A program made the translations under genes and the position numbers. A stretch of 64,000 nt of DNA. Source: Vibrio europaeus (GTDB lineage: Bacteria > Pseudomonadota > Gammaproteobacteria > Enterobacterales > Vibrionaceae). The notes under the pieces are model-generated. The model ran no database searches. It was not told the origin of the DNA and saw nothing but the letters and a program-made list of their open reading frames with translations. The DNA lies in the NCBI RefSeq assembly GCF_001695575.1, contig NZ_LUAX01000001.1, positions 186,001 through 250,000 on the forward strand, written 5' to 3'. This document shows positions 18,182-27,637 of this stretch, piece after piece (the first letter of the stretch is position 1; each line of letters begins with the position of its first letter).

Positions 18182-19846
18182 TTAAGCAGCGATAAGAAGT
18201 TCTTTAGCGTTGGCTAGCGTTGAATCAGTAATTTCACTTCCGCCTAGTAGTCGGGCTAATTCCGACACGCGTTGCTCATTGTCTAAGCAGTGCATCTGCG
18301 TTTCGGTTTTACCTGCTTTGGTTTGTTTCGCGACAAACAGCTGTTGGTGGCCGCAACCCGCTACCTGAGGAAGGTGAGTAACACACAGAACTTGAGTGGA
18401 TTCGCCTAGCTTGCGTAGCATCTTGCCAACCACAGCGGCTGTTGGACCACTTATACCCACATCGACTTCATCGAAGATCAGACTAGGAGTATCGACTTTC
18501 TGCGCTGTGATCACTTGGATTGCAAGCGATATGCGCGAAAGCTCACCACCAGAGGCAACTTTGGCTATAGGTTGCATTGGTTGTCCTGGGTTGGTTGAGA
18601 CAACAAAGCACACAGTGTCCATGCCAAGTGGAGATGGGTGAGTGCCTTCATTCGATACCTCAATACGGAACTGCGCTTTTTCCATGCTAAGCTCGTGCAT
18701 ACTAGCCGTGATCAGCTTATTGAGCTCTTTAGCATAACGAATGCGTGATTTATGGAGTTTTTCTGACGTTGTTAGGAAGCTTTGATATTTGTTTTCTACT
18801 TCTTGTTCAAGTTCTTCTAGGCGTTCGTCCGAGCAATCAAGTGCTTCTATTTGACCGAGTAGATCTTGATGATGTTGGTAAAGTTCATCAGGAACAACAT
18901 GATGTTTTCTCGCAATCGACATGACTTTAGAGAATCGCTCTTCCACGTAGGCCATACGTGCAGGATCGACATCAATGTTGTCCAAGTAATTACGAAGTTC
19001 ACTATTCGCTTCTTCAACTTGAATAATGGCTTCAGCAAGCATGTTGGGTAACTCAGCCAATTTTTCATCCAACTCAGCGAGCTGGATTAAGGAGTGATTG
19101 GCCGATTGCAAAATACCAAGCGCGTTAACTTCTTCACCTTCGTAAATAAGTTCGATGGCTTGTTGGCAGGTAGAGGCAAGTTCTCCACTGTTTGAGAGAC
19201 GCTTGTGTTCTTGTTCGAGTTCTTCATATTCATCCTCGCCAAGAGAGAGTTCATTAAGCTCTTTGATTTGGTACTCAAGAAGTTGTTTCTGAGCTAGGTT
19301 TGCCGCACTGTTTTCTTTTAACTGCTTAAGGTTGTTATCTGATTGTCGCCAAGATTGGTAGGCGTTACGCGTGCTCTTAAGTTGGTTAGAGTGACCTGCA
19401 TATTGATCCAACATTGCCATTTGGTACTCACTTTTCATCAATTGATGATGAGCATGCTGACCATGGATGTTGATTAACAGTTGACCCAAAGTTTTTAACT
19501 GAGAAAGTGGGACAGGGCTACCGTTAATAAATGCACGAGAACGGCCTTCTTTACTGATGATACGGCGCAGAATACAGTCGCTACCATCTAATAAGTCGTT
19601 GTCTTCTAGCCAGCGAGTGGCGTTGATATTGTTCTCTAAAGAGAAAGCCGCGCTTACTTCAGTTTTCTCTTCGCCTTGACGTACCATGCTGGCTTCCGCG
19701 CGCCCGCCTAAACACAAACCGAGAGCGTCAATGGCGATGGATTTACCTGCGCCAGTTTCACCGGTAATGGTTGTCATTCCCTTCGATAGCTCTAGCTGTA
19801 GAGACTTAACAATTGCAAAATTATTAACACTTAGATGAGCCAGCAT
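18182..19846 (-). CDS. recN: DNA repair protein RecN
   Basis: 554-residue SMC-like ATPase for double-strand-break repair. Walker A is GETGAGKSI near residue 31. The middle is a long coiled coil interrupted by hinge-like segments. The C-terminal half has the ABC signature [13 protein letters not shown] and Walker [13 protein letters not shown], followed by [11 protein letters not shown]. Length matches E. coli RecN (553). Two LexA boxes lie immediately upstream, so SOS induction is expected. Transcribed alone, with composite repeat B behind its promoter. Confidence 0.96.
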   Translation of the reverse strand: MLAHLSVNNFAIVKSLQLELSKGMTTITGETGAGKSIAIDALGLCLGGRAEASMVRQGEEKTEVSAAFSLENNINATRWLEDNDLLDGSDCILRRIISKEGRSRAFINGSPVPLSQLKTLGQLLINIHGQHAHHQLMKSEYQMAMLDQYAGHSNQLKSTRNAYQSWRQSDNNLKQLKENSAANLAQKQLLEYQIKELNELSLGEDEYEELEQEHKRLSNSGELASTCQQAIELIYEGEEVNALGILQSANHSLIQLAELDEKLAELPNMLAEAIIQVEEANSELRNYLDNIDVDPARMAYVEERFSKVMSIARKHHVVPDELYQHHQDLLGQIEALDCSDERLEELEQEVENKYQSFLTTSEKLHKSRIRYAKELNKLITASMHELSMEKAQFRIEVSNEGTHPSPLGMDTVCFVVSTNPGQPMQPIAKVASGGELSRISLAIQVITAQKVDTPSLIFDEVDVGISGPTAAVVGKMLRKLGESTQVLCVTHLPQVAGCGHQQLFVAKQTKAGKTETQMHCLDNEQRVSELARLLGGSEITDSTLANAKELLIAA

Positions 19847-19872
19847 TTTGTTGTACCTGTTTAAATGAACAA

Positions 19873-19892
19873 TACTGTATGAGAAAACAGTA
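19873..19892 (-). promoter_or_regulatory. LexA (SOS) box 1 of recN
   Basis: TACTGTATGAGAAAACAGTA keeps the CTG-N10-CAG core and the TA flanks. It lies 27-46 bp before the recN start. Confidence 0.9.
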
Positions 19893-19894
19893 TA

Positions 19895-19914
19895 TACTGT
19901 TTCTTTATACAGTA
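19895..19914 (-). promoter_or_regulatory. LexA (SOS) box 2 of recN
   Basis: TACTGTTTCTTTATACAGTA, again CTG-N10-CAG, 22 bp (about two helical turns) from box 1, which would allow two dimers on one DNA face. E. coli recN likewise has more than one box. Confidence 0.9.
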
Positions 19915-19944
19915 AAGTGGCTCATGGAAAATTTTGTGATGATG

Positions 19945-20061
19945 AGCGGAAACGGACTTCGTCCTACGAGATGCGAGAACGCTGCGCTTATGGAAAACGG
20001 GATCGGGCTTCGCCCTTCTGGAAAGCGAGAGTTGACTCCTCAACCACAACAGAGGAACGTT
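19945..20061 (+). repeat. Composite repeat B, hairpin module
   Basis: Contains GGAC-TTC-GTCC (19954-19964) and GGGC-TTC-GCCC (20005-20015), then CTGGAAAGCGAGA, a GTTGA-CTCC-TCAAC stem (20031-20044) and the junction GAACGTTAGTT. From about 19996 it is almost identical to 41650-41715. Confidence 0.85.
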
Positions 20062-20141
20062 AGTTATCCAGTTATCCAGTTATCCAGTTATCCAGTTATC
20101 CAGTTATCCAGTTATCCAGTTATCCAGTTATCCAGTTATCC
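20062..20141. repeat. Octamer array AGTTATCC, 10 copies
   Basis: Ten exact copies of AGTTATCC at 8-bp period between recN and nadK. Confidence 0.97.
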
Positions 20142-20190
20142 ATAGTACTGCGTCCGTTCCCGCATCCCGCTTCTTTAGAAAGTGCGCCAA
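20142..20190 (-). repeat. Composite repeat B, inverted hairpin-module remnant
   Basis: GCGTCCGTTCCCGCATCCCG is the inverse of the left-module sequence, as at 17527. Confidence 0.7.
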
Positions 20191-20193
20191 AAT

Positions 20194-20222
20194 AAAAAGG
20201 GTTGACGAAATACGCCAACCCT
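20194..20222 (-). terminator. Terminator-like hairpin downstream of nadK
   Basis: AGGGTTG/CAACCCT stem with a T-run on the minus strand, the same module as at 17578. It lies beyond the octamer array that follows the nadK stop. Confidence 0.75.
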
Positions 20223-20231
20223 TCAAAACTT

Positions 20232-20295
20232 CTCCAGCTCTCCAGCTCTCCAGCTCTCCAGCTCTCCAGCTCTCCAGCTCTCCAGCTCTCCAGCC
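20232..20295. repeat. Octamer array CTCCAGCT, 8 copies
   Basis: Seven exact copies and an eighth with one change (CTCCAGCC). It ends 1 bp from the nadK stop codon (20297-20299). Same unit as at 17616 and 24062. Confidence 0.96.
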
Positions 20296-20296
20296 C

Positions 20297-21181
20297 TTAA
20301 AACAGCCGGCTTGACCAGCCTAATTTGTTTCTTAATACATGGTAGTAGCTGTAATCTTTCGGGTGGATCAGCTTAAGTACATTCGGGCTTTGGTAAATGT
20401 GGACTTCGTCGCCCGGTGAGACTGGCAGTGATACTTGGCCGTCACAGCCAACTTCTTGCATTCCGCGGTTATCTGGAGAAACGACAAGCTTAATATGGCG
20501 CGCGCTATCGACTACGAGTGGGCGGCTAGATAGGGTGTGTGGGAACATCGGCACCAGTGAAATGGCATTTAAACTCGGTGACAGAATAGGGCCGCCGCCA
20601 GAGAGTGAGTAGGCGGTTGAGCCTGTTGGTGTCGATACAATGAGGCCATCCGCACGTAAAGAGAACGCGAAGCTATCATCGATGTAAACTTCGAACTCAA
20701 TCATATGGGCGACTTGCCCAGGGTGAAGTACCGCTTCGTTTAGCGCGGCATTGTGGCTTTTTACTTGCCCATGTCGATGTACTTCTGCTTCTAGCAAAAA
20801 GCGCTCTTCTTCGATAAACTCGCCGTTCAGTACGGCTGATAATGCGGTTTGGAAATCTTCTGGGTTTAAGTCGGTAAGGAAACCTAAGTTACCTCTGTTA
20901 ACACCTATGACTGAAATATCAAAGCGAGAAAGGACACGTGCAGCGCCTAGCATGTTGCCATCACCACCGACGACGATCGCTAAGTCGGCAATACGACCAA
21001 GTTGTATTAGGCTAGCGAAATCGTCACTAGGAATATCATCTAAGATTTCACTCAATCGATCGTCGATATACACTTTGTAACCTTCGCTTTGAAGCCAGGT
21101 ATACAGCTCTCTATGAGTCGCGATAGCTTGCTGATCTCTTGGTTTACCAATGATGGCGATCACTTCAAAAGGTTTTTTCAT
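20297..21181 (-). CDS. nadK: NAD kinase
   Basis: 294-residue cytosolic NAD kinase making NADP. The GGDGNML motif ([13 protein letters not shown], residues ~73-85) holds the catalytic Asp; further signatures are [36 protein letters not shown] and the C-terminal GCDGQ. Length is 292 in E. coli. Divergent from grpE with a 144-bp shared upstream region, as in other gammaproteobacteria. An octamer array starts 1 bp after the stop codon. Confidence 0.96.
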   Translation of the reverse strand: MKKPFEVIAIIGKPRDQQAIATHRELYTWLQSEGYKVYIDDRLSEILDDIPSDDFASLIQLGRIADLAIVVGGDGNMLGAARVLSRFDISVIGVNRGNLGFLTDLNPEDFQTALSAVLNGEFIEEERFLLEAEVHRHGQVKSHNAALNEAVLHPGQVAHMIEFEVYIDDSFAFSLRADGLIVSTPTGSTAYSLSGGGPILSPSLNAISLVPMFPHTLSSRPLVVDSARHIKLVVSPDNRGMQEVGCDGQVSLPVSPGDEVHIYQSPNVLKLIHPKDYSYYHVLRNKLGWSSRLF

Positions 21182-21202
21182 AGGTTTTCCGCACCAAATA
21201 GG

Positions 21203-21228
21203 CTTGATTCGACAATCTTCATCCCCAT
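21203..21228 (+). promoter_or_regulatory. Heat-shock (sigma-32) promoter of grpE
   Basis: CTTGAT (21203-21208), a 14-bp spacer, then CCCCAT (21223-21228) followed by AATAAT, matching CTTGAA-N13-15-CCCCATnT with one mismatch. It is about 95 bp before the grpE ATG. Confidence 0.8.
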
Positions 21229-21325
21229 AATAATGGCAAGTTAGCTATTTATGCGAATTTTTGTGTATCCCAATACGATAAACGTGATGTGTTGGGAACC
21301 AATAAAGTTGAATTCTGGAGATATC

Positions 21326-21922
21326 ATGAGCAACGAAGAAAACAAAGTTACAGAAGAAGAGCTAGATCAAATCATCGAAGAAGCAGAGAAAGTAGAAGCA
21401 GCTGCTCAAGAAGCTGAAGCACAGCTTGAAGAAATTGGTGATGAGAAAGACGCTAAGATTGCTCAACTAGAAGCCGCGCTACTATCAAGTGAAGCGAAAA
21501 TTCAGGAACAGCAAGATGGTGTGCTACGTGCGAAGGCTGAAGTTGAAAACATGCGTCGCCGTACTGAAACTGAGATCGATAAAGCTCGTAAATACGCTCT
21601 AAACAAGTTTGCGGAAGAATTGTTGCCAGTTATCGATAACTTAGAGCGCGCAATTCAAGCAGCAGACACTGAAAACGAAGTGGTTAAGCCATTGCTTGAA
21701 GGTGTCGAACTGACGCACAAAACATTTGTAGACACGGTTTCTAAGTTTGGCCTTAAAGAGATCAACCCAGAAGGTGAAGCGTTTAACCCAGAAATGCATC
21801 AAGCGATGTCTATCCAAGAGAGCCCAGACCACGAGTCAAATACGGTGATGTTTGTTATGCAGAAAGGCTACGAACTTAACGGCCGCGTAATTCGCCCTGC
21901 AATGGTAATGGTTGCTAAATAA
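21326..21922 (+). CDS. grpE: Nucleotide exchange factor GrpE
   Basis: 198-residue co-chaperone that releases ADP from DnaK. The ATG at 21326 ([15 protein letters not shown]) has CTGGAG upstream; the longer frame from 21251 runs through the promoter leader. The N-terminal half is an acidic, heptad-rich coiled coil; the C-terminal beta domain contains [19 protein letters not shown] and [19 protein letters not shown] sigma-32 promoter precedes it. dnaK lies 2.4 kb downstream, separated by the symporter and the four-helix-bundle gene. Confidence 0.96.
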   Translation: MSNEENKVTEEELDQIIEEAEKVEAAAQEAEAQLEEIGDEKDAKIAQLEAALLSSEAKIQEQQDGVLRAKAEVENMRRRTETEIDKARKYALNKFAEELLPVIDNLERAIQAADTENEVVKPLLEGVELTHKTFVDTVSKFGLKEINPEGEAFNPEMHQAMSIQESPDHESNTVMFVMQKGYELNGRVIRPAMVMVAK

Positions 21923-21950
21923 TCTTCATACATAACATGTTTTAAACAGA

Positions 21951-21977
21951 AGGGAGGCTTAGGCCTCTCTTTTTTTA
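21951..21977 (+). terminator. Terminator of grpE
   Basis: AGGGAGGC-TTAG-GCCTCTCT (one G-T pair) followed by TTTTTTT. Confidence 0.85.
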
Positions 21978-22202
21978 TCCCCTCGGTCTGTTCTGTATAT
22001 TCTCACTAACTAATTGATTAAGTGAATAATTCCAGTGGTTACGCTTAACATAAAATTAATTTCTTATTTGAAACTTGTAACATTATCGTAAACAAGTTCT
22101 TTATTTTGTAACCTTTGTGTGTATTATGTGCGAACTCTGTCGGAAAAACCGGCGGAATAAACTATAAAACCATAAATTACAGACACAACATTCTGGAGAT
22201 GA

Positions 22203-23483
22203 ATGATGGATAAATCGCTTTCAAGCAAGATTTTTGTAGGCTTGTTTGCTGGTCTACTGATCGGTACTGCGATCCAGTACTTATTTAGCGGGATTGCAAT
22301 CTTTGATACTTACCTTCTAGGCACTGCCGAAGGTGCGGGCGGTATGTTCGTATCACTGATCAAGTTACTTGTTGTACCTTTGGTATACGTTTCAATCGTA
22401 TGTGGCATTGTTGATCTGAAAGACATCACTGCATTCGGTCGTCTTGGTGGTAAAACCTTTGCTCTATACATTATTAACACCATCATCGCGATTACTGCGG
22501 CGCTGACAGTTGGTATGATTTTCCAACCAGGTGCTGACGCGAATCTAGCAGGTACGATTTCAGAAACGGTTAAACTCACAACAACTGAAACACCTGATAT
22601 CTTCTCACTAGTGGTTAATATTGTACCAAGCAACCCTGTTCAAGCGTTTGCTAATGGTGACATGCTACAAATCATCTTCATGGCAATCCTGACAGGTCTT
22701 GCTATTCAAGCTCTTGATTCTCGCGGTGGTCCGGCTATTCGCACATTCAAGATGGCAAACGAAATCATGATGAAGCTAGTTGGTCTAGTAATGAGCCTTG
22801 CTCCATACGGCGTATTTGCGCTGATGATTCAGCTAGGTGCAACGCTAGACGCGAACACGCTAATGTCGGTAGCAGGCTATGTAGCGCTTGTTGTGGCAAT
22901 GCTAGTGTTCTGGATCTTCTTCTTCTACCCAATGGCAGTAGGCATTGCGACAGGCACATCTCCAAAGACGTTCCTACGTGCAACCCGTGAGCAGATCCTA
23001 TTCTCTCTATCTACTGCAAGCTCGAATGCGACCATCCCAGTAACGATGCGCACTCTGACTGAGAAACTACACGTTTCAAAATCAGTAGCAGGTTTTGGTG
23101 TGCCACTAGGTGCAACCATGAATATGTCTGGTGTGTCTATCTACATCGCTCTAGCGACTATCTTCGTTGCAAACGCATTTGGTCAGCCAATCAACACTGC
23201 TGATGTGTTCACTCTAGGTCTTACTATCCTGCTTCTATCTATCGGTGCTGGTGGTGTTCCTGGTGGCGGCGTTGTAATGGTCGGTGTTCTTCTTCACCAA
23301 CTAGGTCTTCCACCAGAAGGTCTTGCAATCATCGCAGCTGTTGACCGTATCAATGATATGTTCTGTACATCTTCTAACGTAGTAGGTGACACCGCTGTCA
23401 ACACTATCGTTGCAAAAACAGAAGGTGAAATCGGCAAAGACGAAGCAGAAGTAGAAGCGCAACCCGCTCAAGCGAATGCTTAA
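22203..23483 (+). CDS. Dicarboxylate/amino acid:cation symporter (DAACS/GltP family)
   Basis: 426-residue inner-membrane transporter with about eight transmembrane segments and two re-entrant loops. Family motifs: serine-rich LSTASSNATIP (hairpin 1), GATMNMSGVSIY (TM7, the NMDGT equivalent) and the TM8 segment AAVDRINDMFCTSSNVVGDT. In glutamate carriers the TM8 motif is usually DRxxDMxRTxxNVxGD; here Cys replaces the Arg, so the substrate may be a neutral amino acid or otherwise atypical, which is inference. Either of two adjacent ATG codons could start. The acidic tail after ~405 is low complexity. Confidence 0.87.
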   Translation: MMDKSLSSKIFVGLFAGLLIGTAIQYLFSGIAIFDTYLLGTAEGAGGMFVSLIKLLVVPLVYVSIVCGIVDLKDITAFGRLGGKTFALYIINTIIAITAALTVGMIFQPGADANLAGTISETVKLTTTETPDIFSLVVNIVPSNPVQAFANGDMLQIIFMAILTGLAIQALDSRGGPAIRTFKMANEIMMKLVGLVMSLAPYGVFALMIQLGATLDANTLMSVAGYVALVVAMLVFWIFFFYPMAVGIATGTSPKTFLRATREQILFSLSTASSNATIPVTMRTLTEKLHVSKSVAGFGVPLGATMNMSGVSIYIALATIFVANAFGQPINTADVFTLGLTILLLSIGAGGVPGGGVVMVGVLLHQLGLPPEGLAIIAAVDRINDMFCTSSNVVGDTAVNTIVAKTEGEIGKDEAEVEAQPAQANA

Positions 23484-23505
23484 TCATTAAAGTGTCGGAA
23501 TTTGA

Positions 23506-23530
23506 AAGCGAGCCTTAGGGCTCGCTTTTT
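23506..23530 (+). terminator. Terminator of the symporter gene
   Basis: AAGCGAGCC/GGCTCGCTT stem with TTTTT at the end. Confidence 0.88.
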
Positions 23531-23591
23531 CGTTGAAGAGAATGGAGAACTAGAAAGCTAGATAACGAGAAAACTACACAGCTGGGAGCTG

Positions 23592-23933
23592 TTAGGTACG
23601 AAACTTTCTTATTAGAGCTGCAAGGATCTTTGCGATACGATGGCACTGTTCGCATAATTTGTCTCGGTCACTTAAGGATATGTAACCAAACTCCGCGGCG
23701 AGTAGAAGTTGAGTGTTCAATTCTCCCGTAGATCCTTTCGCTACACTTAAAAAGTAAGCCGTTTCTTTATTGCTTTCTCTTTCCATTCCTTCGGCAATGT
23801 TACTTGAGATAGAAATACAAGAGCGCCTGATTTGATCTCGAAACGAGTAATCGCTTATGTGATTAACTTTTGGGTAGACTTGCTTACATAGCTCAAAACT
23901 GATTTGCCATACATGTAAATTTTGATATTTCAT
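23592..23933 (-). CDS. Four-helix-bundle protein (S23/IVP, Avd-like)
   Basis: 113 residues from the ATG at 23933 (MKYQNLHVWQIS); the frame extends three codons further upstream. Typical family features: an N-terminal L.VWQ.SFELC.QVY helix, FRDQIRRSCISISSNIAEGMER, and SKGSTGELNTQLLLA...-like helix 3 with a C-terminal RIAKILAALIRKF. The family was first found in 23S rRNA intervening sequences and includes the Avd accessory protein of diversity-generating retroelements; isolated copies have no known function. No rRNA or reverse transcriptase is present here. It lies between a transcription terminator and octamer array C, and a fragment like GAACTAGAAAGCTAGATAAC flanks its 3' side. Confidence 0.85.
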   Translation of the reverse strand: MKYQNLHVWQISFELCKQVYPKVNHISDYSFRDQIRRSCISISSNIAEGMERESNKETAYFLSVAKGSTGELNTQLLLAAEFGYISLSDRDKLCEQCHRIAKILAALIRKFRT

Positions 23934-24061
23934 TCTGAACACTGAAGAAATGAAACATCCTAAACCTTGATGAGCGCTTTATCGCATGAAAATAGTATGA
24001 AGAAACTCAGCAAGTTTAAAATAGGTTGACGACACTTGTTCTCTGGATGAGACAATAAGCT
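23934..24061. repeat. Composite repeat C, leader with module remnant
   Basis: AATAGGTTGACGACACTTG (from about 24019) resembles the AAGGGTTGACG arm of the hairpin at 17578 and 20194, but the complementary arm is lost. It directly precedes the array. Confidence 0.5.
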
Positions 24062-24149
24062 AGCTCTCCAGCTCTCCAGCTCTCCAGCTCTCCAGCTCTC
24101 CAGCTCTCCAGCTCTCCAGCTCTCCAGCTCTCCAGCTCTCCAGCTCTCC
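24062..24149. repeat. Octamer array AGCTCTCC, 11 copies
   Basis: Eleven exact copies. Same unit as the arrays after bamE and nadK, but here upstream of the four-helix-bundle gene and of the dnaK promoters rather than at a stop codon. Confidence 0.97.
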
Positions 24150-24180
24150 AAATCTTTTTTCACTTTTTTTCACTTCGTCC

Positions 24181-24206
24181 CTTGAAAAGCCATTTGCCGC
24201 CCTTAT
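24181..24206 (+). promoter_or_regulatory. Possible distal sigma-32 promoter of dnaK
   Basis: CTTGAAA (24181-24187) and CCCTTAT (24200-24206) with a 12-bp spacer. It is a weaker -10 match than the proximal site. Confidence 0.4.
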
Positions 24207-24255
24207 CTATTGGGCATAGAGAAGCAAACATCATTATTTTTGTTTGTGAGCAAGG

Positions 24256-24283
24256 GTTGAAACCCGATTCTCCATCCCCACAT
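24256..24283 (+). promoter_or_regulatory. Sigma-32 promoter of dnaK
   Basis: GTTGAAA (24256-24262), a 13-bp spacer, then CCCCACAT (24276-24283), about 48 bp before the dnaK ATG. Confidence 0.82.
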
Positions 24284-24330
24284 AGGGGATATAGCAAAAC
24301 GAAAATAGAAATTTATTCGGAGATAGCCTG

Positions 24331-26250
24331 ATGGGTAAAATCATTGGTATTGACTTAGGTACTACTAACTCATGTGTTGCTGTACTAGACGGCGACAAAC
24401 CACGTGTAATTGAAAACGCAGAGGGTGAGCGCACCACTGCATCGGTAATTGGTTACACAGACGGTGAAACGCTAGTAGGTCAACCTGCAAAACGTCAAGC
24501 AGTTACTAACCCAACTAACACGCTATTTGCAATTAAGCGTCTTATTGGTCGTCGTTTCGAAGACGAAGAAGTTCAGCGCGACATCGAAATCATGCCTTAC
24601 AAAATCGTTAAGGCTGACAACGGTGATGCTTGGGTAGAAGCGCAAGGCCAGAAAATGGCAGCTCCTCAGGTTTCAGCTGAAATCCTAAAGAAAATGAAGA
24701 AAACTGCAGAAGATTTCCTTGGTGAGGAAGTCACTGGCGCAGTTATCACAGTACCTGCTTACTTTAACGATGCTCAGCGTCAAGCAACGAAAGATGCTGG
24801 CCGTATCGCAGGTCTAGAAGTTAAACGTATCATCAACGAACCAACTGCTGCAGCTCTAGCATATGGTCTAGACAAGCAAGGCGGCGACCGCACTATCGCG
24901 GTATACGACCTTGGTGGTGGTACATTCGATATCTCTATCATCGAGATTGACGAAGTTGAAGGCGAGAAAACGTTCGAAGTACTAGCAACTAACGGCGACA
25001 CTCACTTAGGTGGTGAAGACTTCGATAACCGCATGATCAACTACCTAGTTGAAGAGTTCAAGAAAGAGCAAGGTATCGATCTTAAGAACGATCCTCTAGC
25101 AATGCAGCGTGTTAAAGAAGCAGCAGAAAAAGCGAAGATTGAGCTTTCTTCTACTTCTCAAACAGACGTAAACCTACCTTACGTGACTGCAGATGCGACT
25201 GGTCCTAAGCACATGAACGTTAAAGTGACTCGTGCGAAACTAGAATCTCTAGTTGAAGACCTAGTTCAACGTTCTCTTGAGCCACTAAAAGTTGCTCTAG
25301 CTGACGCAGACCTATCTGTAAACGACATCACTGACGTTATCCTAGTTGGTGGTCAGACTCGTATGCCAATGGTTCAAGCGAAAGTAACTGAGTTCTTCGG
25401 TAAAGAGCCTCGTAAAGATGTAAACCCTGACGAAGCAGTAGCAATGGGTGCTGCAGTTCAAGGTGGTGTACTTGCTGGTGATGTTAAAGACGTACTTCTA
25501 CTAGACGTTACTCCTCTGTCTCTAGGTATCGAGACGATGGGCGGCGTAATGACTAAGCTAGTTGAGAAGAACACAACTATCCCAACGAAAGCGAACCAAG
25601 TTTTCTCTACAGCAGAAGACAACCAGAACGCGGTAACTATCCACGTTCTTCAAGGTGAGCGTAAGCAGGCGATGTACAACAAGTCTCTAGGTCAATTCAA
25701 CCTAGAAGGTATTCAGCCAGCACCACGTGGTATGCCTCAAATCGAAGTTACTTTCGACCTAGATGCGGACGGTATCCTACACGTATCTGCGAAAGACAAG
25801 TCGACTGGTAAAGAACAGAAGATCACTATCCAAGCTTCTGGCGGTCTAAGCGACGAAGATATCGAGAAAATGGTACAAGAAGCAGAAGCTAACAAAGAAG
25901 CGGACAAGAAGTTCGAAGAGCTAGCAACTGCACGTAACCAAGCTGACCAAATGATTCACGGTACTCGCAAGCAAGTGGAAGAAGCAGGTGATGCACTTCC
26001 AGCTGACGAGAAAGAGAAGATTGAAGTAGCTATCTCTGAGCTAGAAGAAGCACGTAAGGGCGAAGACAAAGAAGCGATCGACGCTAAAGTTCAAGCACTT
26101 ATGGCAGCGGCTCAAAAGCTAATGGAAATCGCTCAACAGCAAGCTCAAGCACAGCAAGGCGCTGAAGCTGGTGCAGAACAAGCACAGCCTCAACAAGATG
26201 ACGTGGTTGATGCTGAGTTTGAAGAAGTTAAGGAAGACGGCAAGAAGTAA
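24331..26250 (+). CDS. dnaK: Molecular chaperone DnaK (Hsp70)
   Basis: 639 residues, the expected length. The N-terminal ATPase domain has [55 protein letters not shown] and VGGQTRMP; the substrate domain starts after [19 protein letters not shown]; the C-terminal lid is helical and ends in a Gln/Ala-rich tail with the acidic EEVKEDGKK. Codon use is strongly biased, as for a highly expressed gene. Sigma-32 sites precede it. It is separated from dnaJ by a hairpin and a heptamer array. Confidence 0.98.
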   Translation: MGKIIGIDLGTTNSCVAVLDGDKPRVIENAEGERTTASVIGYTDGETLVGQPAKRQAVTNPTNTLFAIKRLIGRRFEDEEVQRDIEIMPYKIVKADNGDAWVEAQGQKMAAPQVSAEILKKMKKTAEDFLGEEVTGAVITVPAYFNDAQRQATKDAGRIAGLEVKRIINEPTAAALAYGLDKQGGDRTIAVYDLGGGTFDISIIEIDEVEGEKTFEVLATNGDTHLGGEDFDNRMINYLVEEFKKEQGIDLKNDPLAMQRVKEAAEKAKIELSSTSQTDVNLPYVTADATGPKHMNVKVTRAKLESLVEDLVQRSLEPLKVALADADLSVNDITDVILVGGQTRMPMVQAKVTEFFGKEPRKDVNPDEAVAMGAAVQGGVLAGDVKDVLLLDVTPLSLGIETMGGVMTKLVEKNTTIPTKANQVFSTAEDNQNAVTIHVLQGERKQAMYNKSLGQFNLEGIQPAPRGMPQIEVTFDLDADGILHVSAKDKSTGKEQKITIQASGGLSDEDIEKMVQEAEANKEADKKFEELATARNQADQMIHGTRKQVEEAGDALPADEKEKIEVAISELEEARKGEDKEAIDAKVQALMAAAQKLMEIAQQQAQAQQGAEAGAEQAQPQQDDVVDAEFEEVKEDGKK

Positions 26251-26283
26251 TTCTTGATTCGACATACTTAATTTAATTTCTTG

Positions 26284-26312
26284 CGGGCGTTTGAGGAAAC
26301 TCATACGCCCGT
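26284..26312 (+). terminator. Hairpin between dnaK and dnaJ (terminator or attenuator)
   Basis: CGGGCGT-T-TGAG-GAAA-CTCA-T-ACGCCCG: an 11-bp stem with one T-T mismatch and a GNRA tetraloop, followed by TATGTTTGT. It could reduce dnaJ expression relative to dnaK. Confidence 0.7.
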
Positions 26313-26334
26313 ATGTTTGTAACTAAGATGTCAG

Positions 26335-26408
26335 TCTAGATAATGGTTCTCGAATCTCGAATCTCGAATCTCGAATCTCGAATCTCGAATCTCGAATCTT
26401 TATCTAGA
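26335..26408. repeat. Heptamer array CTCGAAT (7 copies) inside inverted repeats
   Basis: Seven exact copies (26349-26397) enclosed by TCTAGATAA (26335-26343) and TTATCTAGA (26400-26408). It separates dnaK from dnaJ. Confidence 0.95.
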
Positions 26409-26475
26409 ATGATACAAACACCAAGCGGTGTGATAACCATCCTCCGTTTGCAGTACTACATTGGTGACGAAGAAC

Positions 26476-27618
26476 ATGTCAAAACGTGATTTTTACGAAG
26501 TATTAGGCGTAAGCCGCGATGCATCAGAGCGTGATATTAAAAAGGCCTACAAGCGCCTTGCGATGAAATTCCACCCAGACCGTAACCAGGGTGATGAGAG
26601 CGCAGCAGAAAAGTTTAAAGAAGTAAAAGAAGCGTACGAAATTCTTCTCGATCCGCAAAAGAAAGCTGCTTATGACCAATACGGTCATGCTGCTTTTGAA
26701 CAAGGCGGTATGGGCGGCGGCGGCTTTGGTGGCGGCGGTGCTGATTTCGGCGACATCTTTGGTGATGTGTTCGGTGATATCTTCGGTGGCGGTCGTCGTG
26801 GTGGCGGTGGTCATCGTGCTCAACGCGGTGCTGACCTTCGTTACAACATGGAACTGTCACTTGAAGAAGCAGTGCGTGGTGTATCTAAAGAGATTGAAGT
26901 CCCAACGCTGGTTCACTGTGACAGCTGTGAAGGTAGCGGCGCTAAGAAAGGCACTTCTGCGGAAACTTGTGGCACCTGTCATGGCCATGGTCAGGTTCAG
27001 ATGCGTCAAGGTTTCTTTGCGGTTCAGCAAACCTGTCCTACCTGTCATGGTAAAGGCAAGATCATTAAAGACCCATGTAATGTATGTCATGGACAAGGTC
27101 GTAAGCAGAAAACGAAAACACTTAACGTTAAGATCCCAGCTGGCGTAGATACGGGCGATCGTATTCGTCTTTCTGGTGAAGGTGAAGCGGGAGAGCATGG
27201 CGCTCCAGCGGGTGATCTGTATGTTCAAGTTCACGTCAAAGAGCACCATATCTTTGAGCGTGATGGCAATAACCTTTACTGTGAAGTACCAGTGAGCTTT
27301 GCTATGGCAGCACTGGGTGGTGAAGTTGAAGTGCCAACACTTGATGGTCGCGTAAACCTTAAAGTTCCAACTGAGACTCAAACTGGTCGTATGTTCCGTA
27401 TGCGCGGTAAAGGTGTTAAAGGTGTTCGCGGTGGCGGTGTCGGCGATCTAATTGTTAAGCTAGTGGTCGAAACGCCAGTAAACCTTAGCTCTCGTCAGAA
27501 AGATCTGCTAAAAGAATTTGAAGAATCTTGTGGTGGTGAAGCGGCAACGAAACATAAGCCAAAATCAGAAGGTTTCTTCAACGGTGTGAAGAAGTTCTTT
27601 GATGACCTAACTAGCTAA
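26476..27618 (+). CDS. dnaJ: Co-chaperone DnaJ (Hsp40)
   Basis: 380 residues from the ATG at 26476 ([16 protein letters not shown]). The J domain has KFHPDRNQG with the HPD motif; a Gly/Phe-rich linker follows ([12 protein letters not shown]); four zinc-binding CxxCxGxG repeats are [24 protein letters not shown] and CNVCHGQG; the C-terminal substrate domain follows. Stimulates DnaK ATPase. It probably reads from the dnaK promoter through the 225-bp gap, although a hairpin and a repeat array are placed there. Confidence 0.97.
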   Translation: MSKRDFYEVLGVSRDASERDIKKAYKRLAMKFHPDRNQGDESAAEKFKEVKEAYEILLDPQKKAAYDQYGHAAFEQGGMGGGGFGGGGADFGDIFGDVFGDIFGGGRRGGGGHRAQRGADLRYNMELSLEEAVRGVSKEIEVPTLVHCDSCEGSGAKKGTSAETCGTCHGHGQVQMRQGFFAVQQTCPTCHGKGKIIKDPCNVCHGQGRKQKTKTLNVKIPAGVDTGDRIRLSGEGEAGEHGAPAGDLYVQVHVKEHHIFERDGNNLYCEVPVSFAMAALGGEVEVPTLDGRVNLKVPTETQTGRMFRMRGKGVKGVRGGGVGDLIVKLVVETPVNLSSRQKDLLKEFEESCGGEAATKHKPKSEGFFNGVKKFFDDLTS

Positions 27619-27637
27619 TTTTAGCGCTAAGATTTAG

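Noticed and set aside
23592..23933. rRNA intervening sequence or diversity-generating retroelement
   Set aside because: No 23S rRNA, reverse transcriptase or variable/template repeat is present around the four-helix-bundle gene.
26672..27148. Long alternate-frame ORFs within dnaJ
   Set aside because: Shadows of the Gly/Phe and zinc-finger region, with no initiation site.
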